A stretch of DNA of 32,220 nt from Chloroflexota bacterium (GCA_026389715.1 JAPLHK010000034.1:5373-37592); one strand, 5' to 3'. Numbered from the stretch's first letter, positions 1 to 9,258 are shown. A program made the numbers and translations. The notes: generated from the sequence alone by a model not told the origin.

Positions 1-491
1 ATAAAGTGGGTTTGGGCAGCTACGAGAAATACCTCGCGTTCCGCAAACTCATGCCTTGCGAAATCGGAATACGCGGCGAGGAAACGATATTTACATCATT
101 TTCCATCATTTCGCGCGAGAACCGGGAGATCTACGGCATGGTTGGAACCAAGTGCAAGAAGTGCGGTACGCCGAGCTGGCCGGTACAGAGGATATGCCCG
201 AACCCGGACTGCGGAGCCGTTGACCAGATGGAGCCTTACAAGTTCTCTGATAAGCTGGGTGATATCTTTACCTATACCAGCGACTTCCTGGCTCCAAGCA
301 TCGACCCGCCCGCATCGTACGGCTTTATCGATTTTAAGGGCGGCGGACGCGCCGGGTTGGATTTCACAGACTGTGATCCGAATACTATAAAGGTTGGTAT
401 GCCGGTCGAATTAGCTTTCAGGATTAAGGCCGCAGATGAGAAACGCGCTGCTATTAACTACGGCTGGAAAGCCATGCCCATAGTTGCCTGA
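1..491 (+). CDS. C-terminal part of a DUF35 Zn-ribbon/OB-fold protein, possibly the tail of an HMG-CoA synthase-like/DUF35 fusion; truncated at the window start
   Basis: Open frame reaches the window edge; CxxC...CPNPDC zinc ribbon (KCKKCGTPSWPVQRICPNPDCG) followed by an OB-like segment; directly upstream of a thiolase. Confidence 0.75.
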   Translation, partial: KVGLGSYEKYLAFRKLMPCEIGIRGEETIFTSFSIISRENREIYGMVGTKCKKCGTPSWPVQRICPNPDCGAVDQMEPYKFSDKLGDIFTYTSDFLAPSIDPPASYGFIDFKGGGRAGLDFTDCDPNTIKVGMPVELAFRIKAADEKRAAINYGWKAMPIVA

Positions 492-525
492 TCGTAATTA
501 AGGATAACGCAAGGAGGAAATTAAA

Positions 526-1719
526 ATGGCAGAAGGTATTAAAGATAAAGTAGCTATAATCGGGATGGGTTGCACCAAGTTCGGTGAACGGTTTGATGCG
601 AGTCCGCAAGACCTCATGGTGGAAGCTTTCGTCGAGTGCCTGGCGGATTCCGGGTTAGAGAAAAAGGATATCCAGGCAGCATGGTGGGGCGTCCACATGC
701 CTGATATCAGTGTCGGCCGTGGCGCTACAATCCTCGGGACCACATTAAAGTTGCCTTTTATTCCCATCACCAGGGTGGAGAATTTCTGTGCTACCGGTTC
801 TGAAGCCCTGCGTGGCGCAGTGTACGGGGTTGCTTCAGGAGCATATGATATCTGCCTGGCATTGGGCATGGAGAAATTGAAGGATACCGGTTATGGCGGG
901 TTGCCCCTGGCGGGTGGCATGGGATATAAAATGCCGTTAAATTCTTTCAATTTAACCGCTCCTGGCGGATTCGCCATGATGGCCACCAAGTATTTCTCAA
1001 AATACAACCTCAATCCGCAGGATGGAAAAATGATGCTGGCTAAGGTTTCAGCCAAGAGTCACAGGAATGGCGCACTGAATCCTAAAGCCCACCTTCGCAA
1101 AGAGGTTACCGTTGAACAGGTAATGAATGCTCCGGTTATAGCCTGGCCGCTCGGGCTTTTTGACTGTTGTGGGGTCAGTGACGGGTCAGCCGCAGCCATA
1201 GTCTGCAGGGCGGACATGGTCAAAAAATTCAGGCCGGACCCCGTGTTTGTCAAGTCTATTCAGATTTCAGTATCCTCGGGTGAAGAGATGCTTTATGCCA
1301 AGTGGGATGGCGCTCATGTAGAGCCCTCATACCGCGCCGGTATTATGGCTTATAAAGAAGCCGGTATCAAGAACCCTCGTGAGGAAGTCAGCATGGCTGA
1401 AGTACATGACTGCTTCTCGATTACTGAAGCTGTTACCATGGAAGACCTGCAGTTCAGCGCCCGAGGCAAGGTAAAGGACGATATAGATGCAGGGCGTTTC
1501 AATTATGACGGTGCTCAGCCTATACAAATCGACGGCGGCCTTAAATGCTTTGGACATCCGATCGGCGCCAGCGGCCTGCGCATGATGTATGAAATGTATA
1601 AACAGCTGCAGGGCAAAGCGGATAAAAGGCAACTCAAGGACCCGAAGGTTGGACTTACGCATAATATGGGTGGCTTCCCCTCCATGTGCGTTGTAAGCGT
1701 ATGCATCGTGGGCAAGTAA
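526..1719 (+). CDS. Thiolase / acetyl-CoA acetyltransferase-like (SCPx type)
   Basis: 397 aa; nucleophile Cys context ENFCATGSEALRGA, C-terminal GHPIGASG motif; SD aaggagg upstream. Confidence 0.9.
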   Translation: MAEGIKDKVAIIGMGCTKFGERFDASPQDLMVEAFVECLADSGLEKKDIQAAWWGVHMPDISVGRGATILGTTLKLPFIPITRVENFCATGSEALRGAVYGVASGAYDICLALGMEKLKDTGYGGLPLAGGMGYKMPLNSFNLTAPGGFAMMATKYFSKYNLNPQDGKMMLAKVSAKSHRNGALNPKAHLRKEVTVEQVMNAPVIAWPLGLFDCCGVSDGSAAAIVCRADMVKKFRPDPVFVKSIQISVSSGEEMLYAKWDGAHVEPSYRAGIMAYKEAGIKNPREEVSMAEVHDCFSITEAVTMEDLQFSARGKVKDDIDAGRFNYDGAQPIQIDGGLKCFGHPIGASGLRMMYEMYKQLQGKADKRQLKDPKVGLTHNMGGFPSMCVVSVCIVGK

Positions 1720-1738
1720 GATATCAGGACGGAAATAT

Positions 1739-2209
1739 ATGGCTGCGTTTGTTGTGACAGATAGCTTAAAGCAATTGATCGGTCAAAAAGAAAAACCCGT
1801 TGTTTTAAAAATTGAGGAAGGGGCAATTCAGCGTTACGCCCGCGCAGTGGGGGATTCCAACCCGCTTTTCAGTGACGTTGAATATGCCGCACAGAGTAAA
1901 TGGGGCCGCGTAATGGCCCCACCGGGCTTTACCGGTTGGCCAATAGCAAGCGGATTCGATATGTTCAAGCTCTTCGAGAGGCTTGCTAAAGCCGGAGCCC
2001 CAATGGGACTGCTCGACGGTGGAGTTGAGTATGATTTCCTTGCGCCCATAGGCGATGGAGATATACTGGTAATGGAGATAAAGATTGCGGGAATTGAAGG
2101 ACGTGAAACCAAGATGGGTCCTACCATGGTCACGACCATTGAGAGCACGTTCACAAATCAGAGGGGAGCAGTTGCGCTGATTACGCGTAATACCTTCCTT
2201 AATTTCTAA
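1739..2209 (+). CDS. MaoC N-terminal-type (FAS1-like) dehydratase, paralog 1
   Basis: 156 aa hotdog-like; RYARAVGDSNPLF motif; close paralog of 2824..3294. Confidence 0.8.
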   Translation: MAAFVVTDSLKQLIGQKEKPVVLKIEEGAIQRYARAVGDSNPLFSDVEYAAQSKWGRVMAPPGFTGWPIASGFDMFKLFERLAKAGAPMGLLDGGVEYDFLAPIGDGDILVMEIKIAGIEGRETKMGPTMVTTIESTFTNQRGAVALITRNTFLNF

Positions 2210-2240
2210 CCGGGCTACTTATTATTTTGCGGGAGGAACA

Positions 2241-2708
2241 ATGGCTAAACAGCTTTATTACGAAGATGTCGAAGTCGGCAGTGAGATCACGCCACTAAAA
2301 AAAATAGCCACTACCAGGATGCTGGTGCAATATGCAGGCGCGTCAGGTGATTTCAACCCGTTGCACTACGAAGAGGATTTCGCTAAAAGCCTGGGAGTTG
2401 GCAAACCGATCGTCCACGGTCTCTTGAAAAGAGCCTGGTTAGTTAACCTGATGACGGACTGGATAGGTGAAAAAGGCGGATTAAAGAAATTGTCGTGCCG
2501 CTATCGCGGTATGGATTATCCACGCAAGATGAAAACTTTCGACGAACCCCATGATGGGGATACCTGGTGGTGCAAGGGCAAGGTCACCAAGAAATTTGTG
2601 CAGGGCGATGAGAATCTTGTGGAGTGTGAGATCTGGGTGGAGAACGATAAAGGAGAGAAGAATACAACCGGCAGTGCGCTCACGGCTTTACCATCGAAAG
2701 CCAAATAA
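2241..2708 (+). CDS. MaoC-like (R)-hydratase / hotdog dehydratase
   Basis: 155 aa; GASGDFNPLHYEEDFAKSLGVGKPIVHGLL hydratase motif; SD gggagga. Confidence 0.85.
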   Translation: MAKQLYYEDVEVGSEITPLKKIATTRMLVQYAGASGDFNPLHYEEDFAKSLGVGKPIVHGLLKRAWLVNLMTDWIGEKGGLKKLSCRYRGMDYPRKMKTFDEPHDGDTWWCKGKVTKKFVQGDENLVECEIWVENDKGEKNTTGSALTALPSKAK

Positions 2709-2735
2709 TCATAAAAAAATAGTCCTTTAACCCGG

Positions 2736-2777
2736 TATCGCTGGTTGAGTATGAGACGCACATGCCAACCAGCGATA
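2736..2777 (+). repeat. Intergenic inverted repeat: 12-bp perfect arms TATCGCTGGTTG / CAACCAGCGATA with an 18-nt loop
   Basis: Read directly; lies between the two MaoC-related genes and is followed by tttTGTTG. Confidence 0.85.
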
Positions 2778-2823
2778 TTTTGTTGACGGCTTACCTGACA
2801 ACCTGAAATGGAGGAAACCTGAA

Positions 2824-3294
2824 ATGGCAGTGTTCGTATTGACAGACGGATTAAAAAAACTTATTGGAACCGCTGAGCCGCCTTTGCTTTATAAGATTGA
2901 AGAAGGCTCTATCCAGCGATTTGCCAGGGCTGTCGGTGACTCCAACCCCATGCATAACGATGTGGAATTCGCCGCACAGAGCGAATTTGGCAGGCTTAAA
3001 GCGCCGCCCTCATTTACCGGTTGGCCTGTTACCAGCGGTTTTGATATGTTCCAATTTGTGGAGAAGCTCATCGCCGCCGGTGCACCGCGGGGGAACCTGG
3101 ATGGGAGCGTTGAATATGAATTCAAGGCGCCCATTGGCGCCGGTGATATGCTGGTTGCCGTTATCAAAATTGCCAATATCGAGGGCAAGGAAACCAGGAT
3201 GGGGCCCACCATGGTTACCACCTTGGAAACGACCTATACTAATCAGCGCGGAGAGGTGGCGCTGATCGCCAGGAACCAGTTTCTGAGTTTTTGA
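2824..3294 (+). CDS. MaoC N-terminal-type (FAS1-like) dehydratase, paralog 2
   Basis: 156 aa, same length as 1739..2209 and about 69% identical by hand count; gaggaaacctgaaATG. Confidence 0.8.
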   Translation: MAVFVLTDGLKKLIGTAEPPLLYKIEEGSIQRFARAVGDSNPMHNDVEFAAQSEFGRLKAPPSFTGWPVTSGFDMFQFVEKLIAAGAPRGNLDGSVEYEFKAPIGAGDMLVAVIKIANIEGKETRMGPTMVTTLETTYTNQRGEVALIARNQFLSF

Positions 3295-3366
3295 GAAATA
3301 CGTAGTTTTGCGTACACACATTTAATGCATTTTGGGTTTATAATATAGCTATGGTGGTTAATTAAT

Positions 3367-4071
3367 ATGATAAATACAGTATTAGCATTCATAGCATCAA
3401 TCATCGTTAGTTACTTTTTAGGTTCCATCCCCTCGGCCTACCTGGTTGGGCGTGCCTTCAAGGGGATTGATATTCGGCAAGTGGGCAGTCACAACATGGG
3501 GGCAATGAATACCTTTTATATCATAGGTTTCTGGCCGGGCATGCTGGTATTAGCGTCAGACGTATGTAAAGGTATCCTGGCCGTACTGCTTGCATATCTG
3601 ATATCAACGTATTTATTTGTGGTGGCGGGTAATATGGTTGTTCCTGTTGAAATGGCTGCTGGGATAGCAGTTATCGCCGGCCATAATTTTCCTGTATTTC
3701 TCAAGTTCAAAGGCGGAAAAGGTGGAGCTACCGCGATCGGCATTCTGGCATTCCTGCTCGCCTGGGTAATCGGGGTGGATGTAGGTTCCCTTAAGCTGCC
3801 TATTCCATTGGGCGATTTAATCTACCTTGCAGCATTCCTTATTTTGGCGTTGATTACCCGCTGGCCGACTGCGTCATATGCCATATCTCTTATCGCATTT
3901 TGGCTTATCGCCTGGTTTGTATATAAAGATACGGGTTTGTTTATTTATGCCATTTTTGTGACTGCCGTGCCCGTCTTGATGTATATACCCAGGATAAAGG
4001 AGATATGGGCCAAATCTGGTCACGATTTTGTGAGAGGAATATTTAGACGTAACCTGAAAGACAGGCTGTAA
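3367..4071 (+). CDS. plsY: Glycerol-3-phosphate acyltransferase PlsY
   Basis: GSIPSAYLVGR, GSHNMGAMNT, GHNFPVFLKFKGGKGGAT motifs; multiple TM segments. Confidence 0.92.
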   Translation: MINTVLAFIASIIVSYFLGSIPSAYLVGRAFKGIDIRQVGSHNMGAMNTFYIIGFWPGMLVLASDVCKGILAVLLAYLISTYLFVVAGNMVVPVEMAAGIAVIAGHNFPVFLKFKGGKGGATAIGILAFLLAWVIGVDVGSLKLPIPLGDLIYLAAFLILALITRWPTASYAISLIAFWLIAWFVYKDTGLFIYAIFVTAVPVLMYIPRIKEIWAKSGHDFVRGIFRRNLKDRL

Positions 4072-4086
4072 CGGCAGGTTGACTTA

Positions 4087-5067
4087 TTACTTTGAGAATG
4101 GGCGCCCTGGATGATTGAAGTCGGGCAAGTAGAATTCGGGTGAATTCATTTCCTGGAACCAGCCGTTCTCCAAGCCCAGTTCATTTACCATTTCTGCAAC
4201 GTGGCTGTATTCCTCCAGGCTGATTTTTCTGGAGATTAAGGGTTCTTGTGAAGCGAGGTGGCAGGGATAATACTGGGCCATAATGCTGACCGTAACGTCC
4301 TTTGAAATATCGTTCGCCAGCCAGCGCAGGGAGTCAGCGCTGCCCGCTACATCGTTCGGCAGGATTAAATGGCGCACAATCAATCCACTTTGTGCAATAC
4401 CCGATTCGTCAATGACAAGGTTGCCGGCCTGACGGTACATTTCCTTTATGGCTTGCCTGCTTGATTCCACATAATTGCTGCAATGAGAAAATTCATCCGC
4501 ATACAGGTTATCAGCGTACTTAAGGTCAGGAAGGTAAATATCTATGACCCCGTCAAGCATTTTCAGGGTGTCCAGAGAATCGTAACCGTTGGTATTATAT
4601 ATTAAAGGTATATGCAGGCCAGCGGGAATGGCGTGGCACAGGGCTTCAACTATTTGCGGCACATAGTGCGAGGGTGATACGAGGTTAATGTTATGGCAGC
4701 GCAGGTCATTCTGCAAGTGGAGCATTATTGCGGCCAGTTCGCTGCTGCTTAGTGTCTGTGACCGGTTGTCAGTACCCTGGCTTATCTGGTGATTCTGGCA
4801 GTATTTGCACCGCAAGTTGCAGTTATGGAAAAATATTGTCCCGGAACCTCTTGTTCCCGATAGGGCAGGTTCTTCTCCGTGATGGTCACAATAGCTTGAG
4901 ACCGAGATAAGTTGTCCTGACCCGCAAAACCCCCGCATATTCTCAAACCTGTTTACGTGGCATGCACGCGGACAGGTATCACAGTTATATAGCTGCTCCT
5001 GGAGGGCGACAGCTCTTGCTGCTAATTCTCCGGATTTATATAACTTGATATATGTGCGCTCTGTCAT
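4087..5067 (-). CDS. Radical SAM protein, PflA-like / AmmeMemoRadiSam-type
   Basis: CNLRCKYCQN (CxxxCxxC) cluster motif preceded by CDTCPRACHVNR; likely ATG at 5067 (MTERTYIKLYK). Confidence 0.88.
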   Translation of the reverse strand: MTERTYIKLYKSGELAARAVALQEQLYNCDTCPRACHVNRFENMRGFCGSGQLISVSSYCDHHGEEPALSGTRGSGTIFFHNCNLRCKYCQNHQISQGTDNRSQTLSSSELAAIMLHLQNDLRCHNINLVSPSHYVPQIVEALCHAIPAGLHIPLIYNTNGYDSLDTLKMLDGVIDIYLPDLKYADNLYADEFSHCSNYVESSRQAIKEMYRQAGNLVIDESGIAQSGLIVRHLILPNDVAGSADSLRWLANDISKDVTVSIMAQYYPCHLASQEPLISRKISLEEYSHVAEMVNELGLENGWFQEMNSPEFYLPDFNHPGRPFSK

Positions 5068-5149
5068 GCCTGACCCCAATTTTACCTGGAAGTATAGGGG
5101 TGAATCGAGGCTATGGTCAAAATACTATATATGCATAGCAGTAGGGGTA

Positions 5150-5178
5150 TTGATTCAATACGGGATGTTATGTATGAT
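5150..5178 (+). promoter_or_regulatory. Sigma-70-like promoter for the FGGY kinase: TTGATT-N17-TATGAT
   Basis: TTGATT 5150-5155, 17-nt spacer, TATGAT 5173-5178; ends 58 nt before the kinase ATG. Confidence 0.6.
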
Positions 5179-5236
5179 GATGCACAATTTACAGCGGTGA
5201 TATCATATATTAAAGCGATTTAAAGGGGGTAGTCAT

Positions 5237-6766
5237 ATGGCGAAATACATAATTGCTCACGATGTCGGTACCACTAACAATAAGGCTGTTCTGGTGGGTG
5301 TGGGGGGGGAAGTCCACGGCAAGGTACTTCATCCATACGATATTAACTATCCCCGGCCAGGTTGGGCGGAGCAAGATCCTGAAGATTGGTGGAGCGCTGT
5401 AACCAGTAGCACCAGGCAACTTCTTTCAGAAACCGGAGTGTCGCCTGCGGATATTTTATGCCTCACATTTTCCACTCAAATGCTTGGCATTGTGCCAATG
5501 GATGAAAATGGGGTGGCTTTAAGGCAGGGGATTATCTGGATGGATAACAGGGCGGCTGAAGAGGCTAAATTTGTGATGAACAAATTTCTGGGCCCTTCGA
5601 TATTTGCTGCCATAGCGGGTGCGGAGATCGGCGGGAAGGATGCAATGCCTAAACTCCTCTGGATCAAAAATAACGAGCCCGAAACCTATAGGAAAATGAA
5701 GTTATTTCTGGATCTAAATGGTTACCTGAAATACCGTTGTACCGGCAGTATGTCCATGGACTGGAACAACGCCTCGGGTTTTGGCCTGGACTTAAAGAAA
5801 AAGGATTGGCTGAGAAGTATTTTTGGGTATGTCGGATTTGATACAGCGAAATTGCCGCCGCTAACACGCTCTATTGACAAAATTGGCAGCTTGACGAAAG
5901 AGGCTGCGGCGCAGTTCGGACTGCTTGAGGGCACGCCTGTGATGGGTGGAGCCGGAGATACGGCCTCTGCGGCCGTTGGTTCAGGCGCAGTGGGAGAGGG
6001 AGATGGCCACATAAGCATTGGGACGTCGGCCTGGGTTGGGGTTGTTACGCGGAAGACCCCGACCGGGAAAAATGGTGTCGCGGCCATCCAGTCGGCCGAT
6101 CCGGATAAAGCACTGCTCCTGGCTCAGATGGAAACGGCCGGCGGCTGCCTTAAATGGTTGGGCGAACAGGTATGCAGGACCGAGAGTGCCGATGCCACTA
6201 TTGCCAATATATATGGCTTTATGGACAGCAGGGTGATGGAAGTGCCTGCAGGTTCGGACTACCTCATATTTATGCCATGGATGTACGGAGAAAGAACGCC
6301 GATCTCCGACACCTACATACGGTCAGGATTCTTGAATCTCACACCCGAGCATACACGCGAACATCTGCTGCGCGGCGTATATGAGGGTGTGGCTTATAAT
6401 ATCCGCTGGATAATCGAAAGGGTGGAAAAGGAATATAAATTTCCATTACCCTCGCTCAGGGTAATTGGAGGCGGAGCTCTGGGCCATCCCTGGATGCAAA
6501 TTATCGCCGATGTTACGGGCAAGATAATAGAACCGGTGCGTAATGCCCAGGAGGCAGGGGCGGTGGGAGTGGCAATGGCAGCAGCGGTGGGGCTTGGTAT
6601 ATACAAGGATTTTGAGTCGTTGAAAAAAGTGGTTGGAGTCGCATATACTTTTAAACCTCAGGCCAAGAACCGTGAGGTTTATGATTTCCTTTACCGTTCC
6701 TATAAGGAGTTGTATCCCGATTTGAAGGGATTTTACGAGAGGATAAATAAAGCGAGGTGTAGTTAA
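5237..6766 (+). CDS. FGGY-family carbohydrate kinase (xylulokinase-like)
   Basis: 509 aa; HDVGTTNNKAVLV N-terminal phosphate-1 motif, WAEQDPEDWW, GGAGDTASAAVGSGA, RVIGGGALGHPWMQIIADVTG. Confidence 0.92.
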   Translation: MAKYIIAHDVGTTNNKAVLVGVGGEVHGKVLHPYDINYPRPGWAEQDPEDWWSAVTSSTRQLLSETGVSPADILCLTFSTQMLGIVPMDENGVALRQGIIWMDNRAAEEAKFVMNKFLGPSIFAAIAGAEIGGKDAMPKLLWIKNNEPETYRKMKLFLDLNGYLKYRCTGSMSMDWNNASGFGLDLKKKDWLRSIFGYVGFDTAKLPPLTRSIDKIGSLTKEAAAQFGLLEGTPVMGGAGDTASAAVGSGAVGEGDGHISIGTSAWVGVVTRKTPTGKNGVAAIQSADPDKALLLAQMETAGGCLKWLGEQVCRTESADATIANIYGFMDSRVMEVPAGSDYLIFMPWMYGERTPISDTYIRSGFLNLTPEHTREHLLRGVYEGVAYNIRWIIERVEKEYKFPLPSLRVIGGGALGHPWMQIIADVTGKIIEPVRNAQEAGAVGVAMAAAVGLGIYKDFESLKKVVGVAYTFKPQAKNREVYDFLYRSYKELYPDLKGFYERINKARCS

Positions 6767-6833
6767 AGATAGTAGTATCCTGATTTAGCCAGGTTGCCAA
6801 CCACTCGTTACATCCCTGATTACGTGATGCGTC

Positions 6834-7508
6834 TTAGGCTGGTGTACTTATGGCAGGGTAAATATATACCCCGGAGGGCTCCATTTCCGAATAGCTTTCA
6901 GGAGTCAGTTCGACGAGGGTAACATGTGCCAGGCAAAAAATCAGCAGTTCACGCACCGTATAACGCTCCAGAATAGAATGATAGATTTGTCCTTCCAGAA
7001 GAAGAGATACAAACCCGTGGACAGTACTCCATACACTTATGGCTTCCACATCTGCCGGCCCGGGGCGTAGCACGCCTGCGGCCTGGCACGTCTCGACTAT
7101 CCGGACGACCATCCCAAAGCCTTTGTGAGACATCTCAACGAACGCGGGATAGTCTTTCTCCCTCTCCAGTACGCTGGATAAGGTCACCTTGAAATGTGCC
7201 GGGTCACTGAGTGCGAACTGGACGTACGCCCAGGCGGCTTCCACCAATTGCCTGAGAGGTTTGCCCTGATAACGCTGAATTACGCCATCCAACAGTTCAT
7301 ATATTGTCCGGAAGCCTTCTATCGAGATGGCGGCTATAAGCGACTGCCTGTCGGCAAAGTGCGAGTAGGGTGCCGTGTGACTGACGCCTGCTTTCTGTGC
7401 CACTTTACGCAGGCTAAGGCCGTGAACGCCCTCTTTGGAGAGGATCTCAATCCCTGCCTTAATCAGTGCATTCTTTAGGTCGCCGTGATGATATTTTTTG
7501 GCGGGCAT
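6834..7508 (-). CDS. TetR/AcrR-family transcriptional regulator
   Basis: HTH KYHHGDLKNALIKAGIEILSKEGVHGLSLRKVAQKAGVSHTAPYSHFADRQSLIAAI; ORF opens earlier but the likely start is ATG at 7508. Confidence 0.9.
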   Translation of the reverse strand: MPAKKYHHGDLKNALIKAGIEILSKEGVHGLSLRKVAQKAGVSHTAPYSHFADRQSLIAAISIEGFRTIYELLDGVIQRYQGKPLRQLVEAAWAYVQFALSDPAHFKVTLSSVLEREKDYPAFVEMSHKGFGMVVRIVETCQAAGVLRPGPADVEAISVWSTVHGFVSLLLEGQIYHSILERYTVRELLIFCLAHVTLVELTPESYSEMEPSGVYIYPAISTPA

Positions 7509-7514
7509 GAGATA

Positions 7515-7543
7515 ATAGTACTGTCTAATCTTGACAGCGTCAA
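7515..7543 (-). promoter_or_regulatory. Promoter of the TetR gene: TTGACG-N17-TACTAT (minus strand)
   Basis: -35 at 7543-7538, -10 at 7520-7515, exact 17-nt spacer; -10 ends 6 nt before the ATG. Confidence 0.6.
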
Positions 7544-7547
7544 GATT
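7527..7547. promoter_or_regulatory. Putative TetR operator: AATCTTGAC-AGC-GTCAAGATT
   Basis: Perfect 9-bp inverted repeat, 3-bp centre, overlapping the -35 element and spacer of the tetR promoter. Confidence 0.7.
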
Positions 7548-7853
7548 GCGATTTATAATCCTGATATTGTAAAGTTGAAACTTGGAAGTGAAGTATGGGG
7601 CAATTTGGCCCTGATAAATGGCCAATCGTTGAGACTGCGCAAAACCTTATTGCCAGAGGTAATCTCATGGTAATAGCGGGAACTTTACGGTACGGATTTC
7701 GAAAAAAGGAAGTCTTTGCCATTTCTATGTCCGGTTGCCAGGGTTACGTCGATCACTTATATGTTGAAGTGTAGGTGGGTCTGTAGCGATGTTGCGAAAG
7801 GCCAAACAAATTAACGTGTGATTAAGCTAAAGTATAAAATAGGAGGAACATAA

Positions 7854-9167
7854 ATGACGAATGATGAGATGTTAAGCCAACCTGTAGCATTGCCGGATGG
7901 GATTGACTACGATGATTACATCATCGGTACCTACATCGTCACATCCCCGGCCATGTTTCCCATGCCCAAGCTGGCGCCGATGCTGGCCATTGAGCAAAGC
8001 ACAGGGACCTGGGTGCCAGTTCCTGGTGAGACCCCGGAAGTGCGCAGGCGCCATGTGGCGAAGGTAATTGGCTGTTATGAGATACCTGATTACGAGTATA
8101 GTATTCCTGCCGACGTTAAGGACAGAAATTGGTTCGTGCAAATAGCCTTTCCTGTGGTGAATGTTGGATCGCAAATACCTATGATGCTAACCACCGTTGT
8201 GGGCAATATATCTATGGCAGGCCCGATAAAACTGGTTGACATAAGATTTCCTAAGAAATACGTCGCCGGGTTCCAGGGTCCCAAGTTCGGAATTGATGGG
8301 ATCAGGAAACTCCTGGGAGTTAAGAAGAGGCCGTTATTGAACAACATGGTTAAACCGTGTACAGGCTATCCACTGGAGGTGGGGGCCGAGTTGTTCAGGC
8401 TTGCCGCGTTGGGTGGTTGCGACATAGTTAAGGATGACGAGCTGATCGCGGATGCTTCCTTTAACTCGATCAAAGGCCGTGTTAAGCGATACATGGAAAT
8501 TGAAAAGCAGGTTTTCGAGGAGACGGGAGAGCGCACACTCTACACGGTCAATGTCACCGATTCGGTGCCGAAAGTATTCGAAAATGCCAGGCGTGCGGTG
8601 GAATTGGGTGCCAACGCTATCATGGTCAACTATATTGCTGTTGGAATTCCGGTCTTACAGGCGCTTGCAGAGGACCCGAAAATAGGCGTCCCCATTCTAG
8701 GGCATATGGATGTAGCAGGAGCGCTGTACATGTCTCCTATGCACGGGATGAGCTCTCACCTGGTACTTGGTAAACTTGCACGGCTGGCAGGCGCCGACAT
8801 AGTCGTCATTCCCGCTCCTTACGGGAAAGCCTCGGTCATTGTCGAGAAGTTCGATTCTGTGGCCAGAAATCTGACGTATCCTTTATATCAGCTTAAACCG
8901 ACGTGGCCAATGGCATCCGGTGGTATTACCCCGACACATGTGCCCAAAGTGATGCAGGAGCTTGGGAATGATATCGTAATTGGATCGGGTGGGGGAATTC
9001 ATGCTCACCCGCTGGGTCCTGTAGCAGGCGGGAAGGCCTTCAGACAGGCGATTGATGCCACGCTCAAGGGTATTTCTCTTGAGGAATACTCCAAGACACA
9101 TAAAGAACTTGCAGCTTCGGTCAAACAATGGGCCGATCCATTCAAGGCGTTCAAGAAAGAAGCATAA
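7854..9167 (+). CDS. RuBisCO-like protein (Form IV-type RLP)
   Basis: 437 aa; EQSTGTW, VVGN, MVKP, GGCDIVKDDEL, ASGGI and SGGGIHAHPLG align to RuBisCO large-subunit motifs; SD aggagga. Confidence 0.9.
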   Translation: MTNDEMLSQPVALPDGIDYDDYIIGTYIVTSPAMFPMPKLAPMLAIEQSTGTWVPVPGETPEVRRRHVAKVIGCYEIPDYEYSIPADVKDRNWFVQIAFPVVNVGSQIPMMLTTVVGNISMAGPIKLVDIRFPKKYVAGFQGPKFGIDGIRKLLGVKKRPLLNNMVKPCTGYPLEVGAELFRLAALGGCDIVKDDELIADASFNSIKGRVKRYMEIEKQVFEETGERTLYTVNVTDSVPKVFENARRAVELGANAIMVNYIAVGIPVLQALAEDPKIGVPILGHMDVAGALYMSPMHGMSSHLVLGKLARLAGADIVVIPAPYGKASVIVEKFDSVARNLTYPLYQLKPTWPMASGGITPTHVPKVMQELGNDIVIGSGGGIHAHPLGPVAGGKAFRQAIDATLKGISLEEYSKTHKELAASVKQWADPFKAFKKEA

Positions 9168-9221
9168 TTTGTTTGGTGAATGAACAATCGGCAGGATGCT
9201 GGTAACCTGGTCCTGATATAA

Positions 9222-9258
9222 ATTGCCGCGCCGGATGAAGATGGTCCGGTGCGGTAAT
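9222..9258 (+). repeat. Strong intercistronic RNA hairpin between the RLP and aminotransferase genes
   Basis: ATTGCCGCGCCGGA / TCCGGTGCGGTAAT: 14-bp stem including two G-U wobbles, 9-nt loop; no U-run follows. Confidence 0.75.

Noticed and set aside
3308-3344. Possible promoter TTGCGT ... TATAAT before plsY
   Set aside because: The TATAAT is good but the spacer is 25 nt, too long for a standard sigma-70 promoter; -10 alone is weak evidence.
7590-7630. TTGGCC...GGCCAA inverted repeat downstream of the TetR operator
   Set aside because: Only 6-bp arms around a 9-nt spacer; easily chance.
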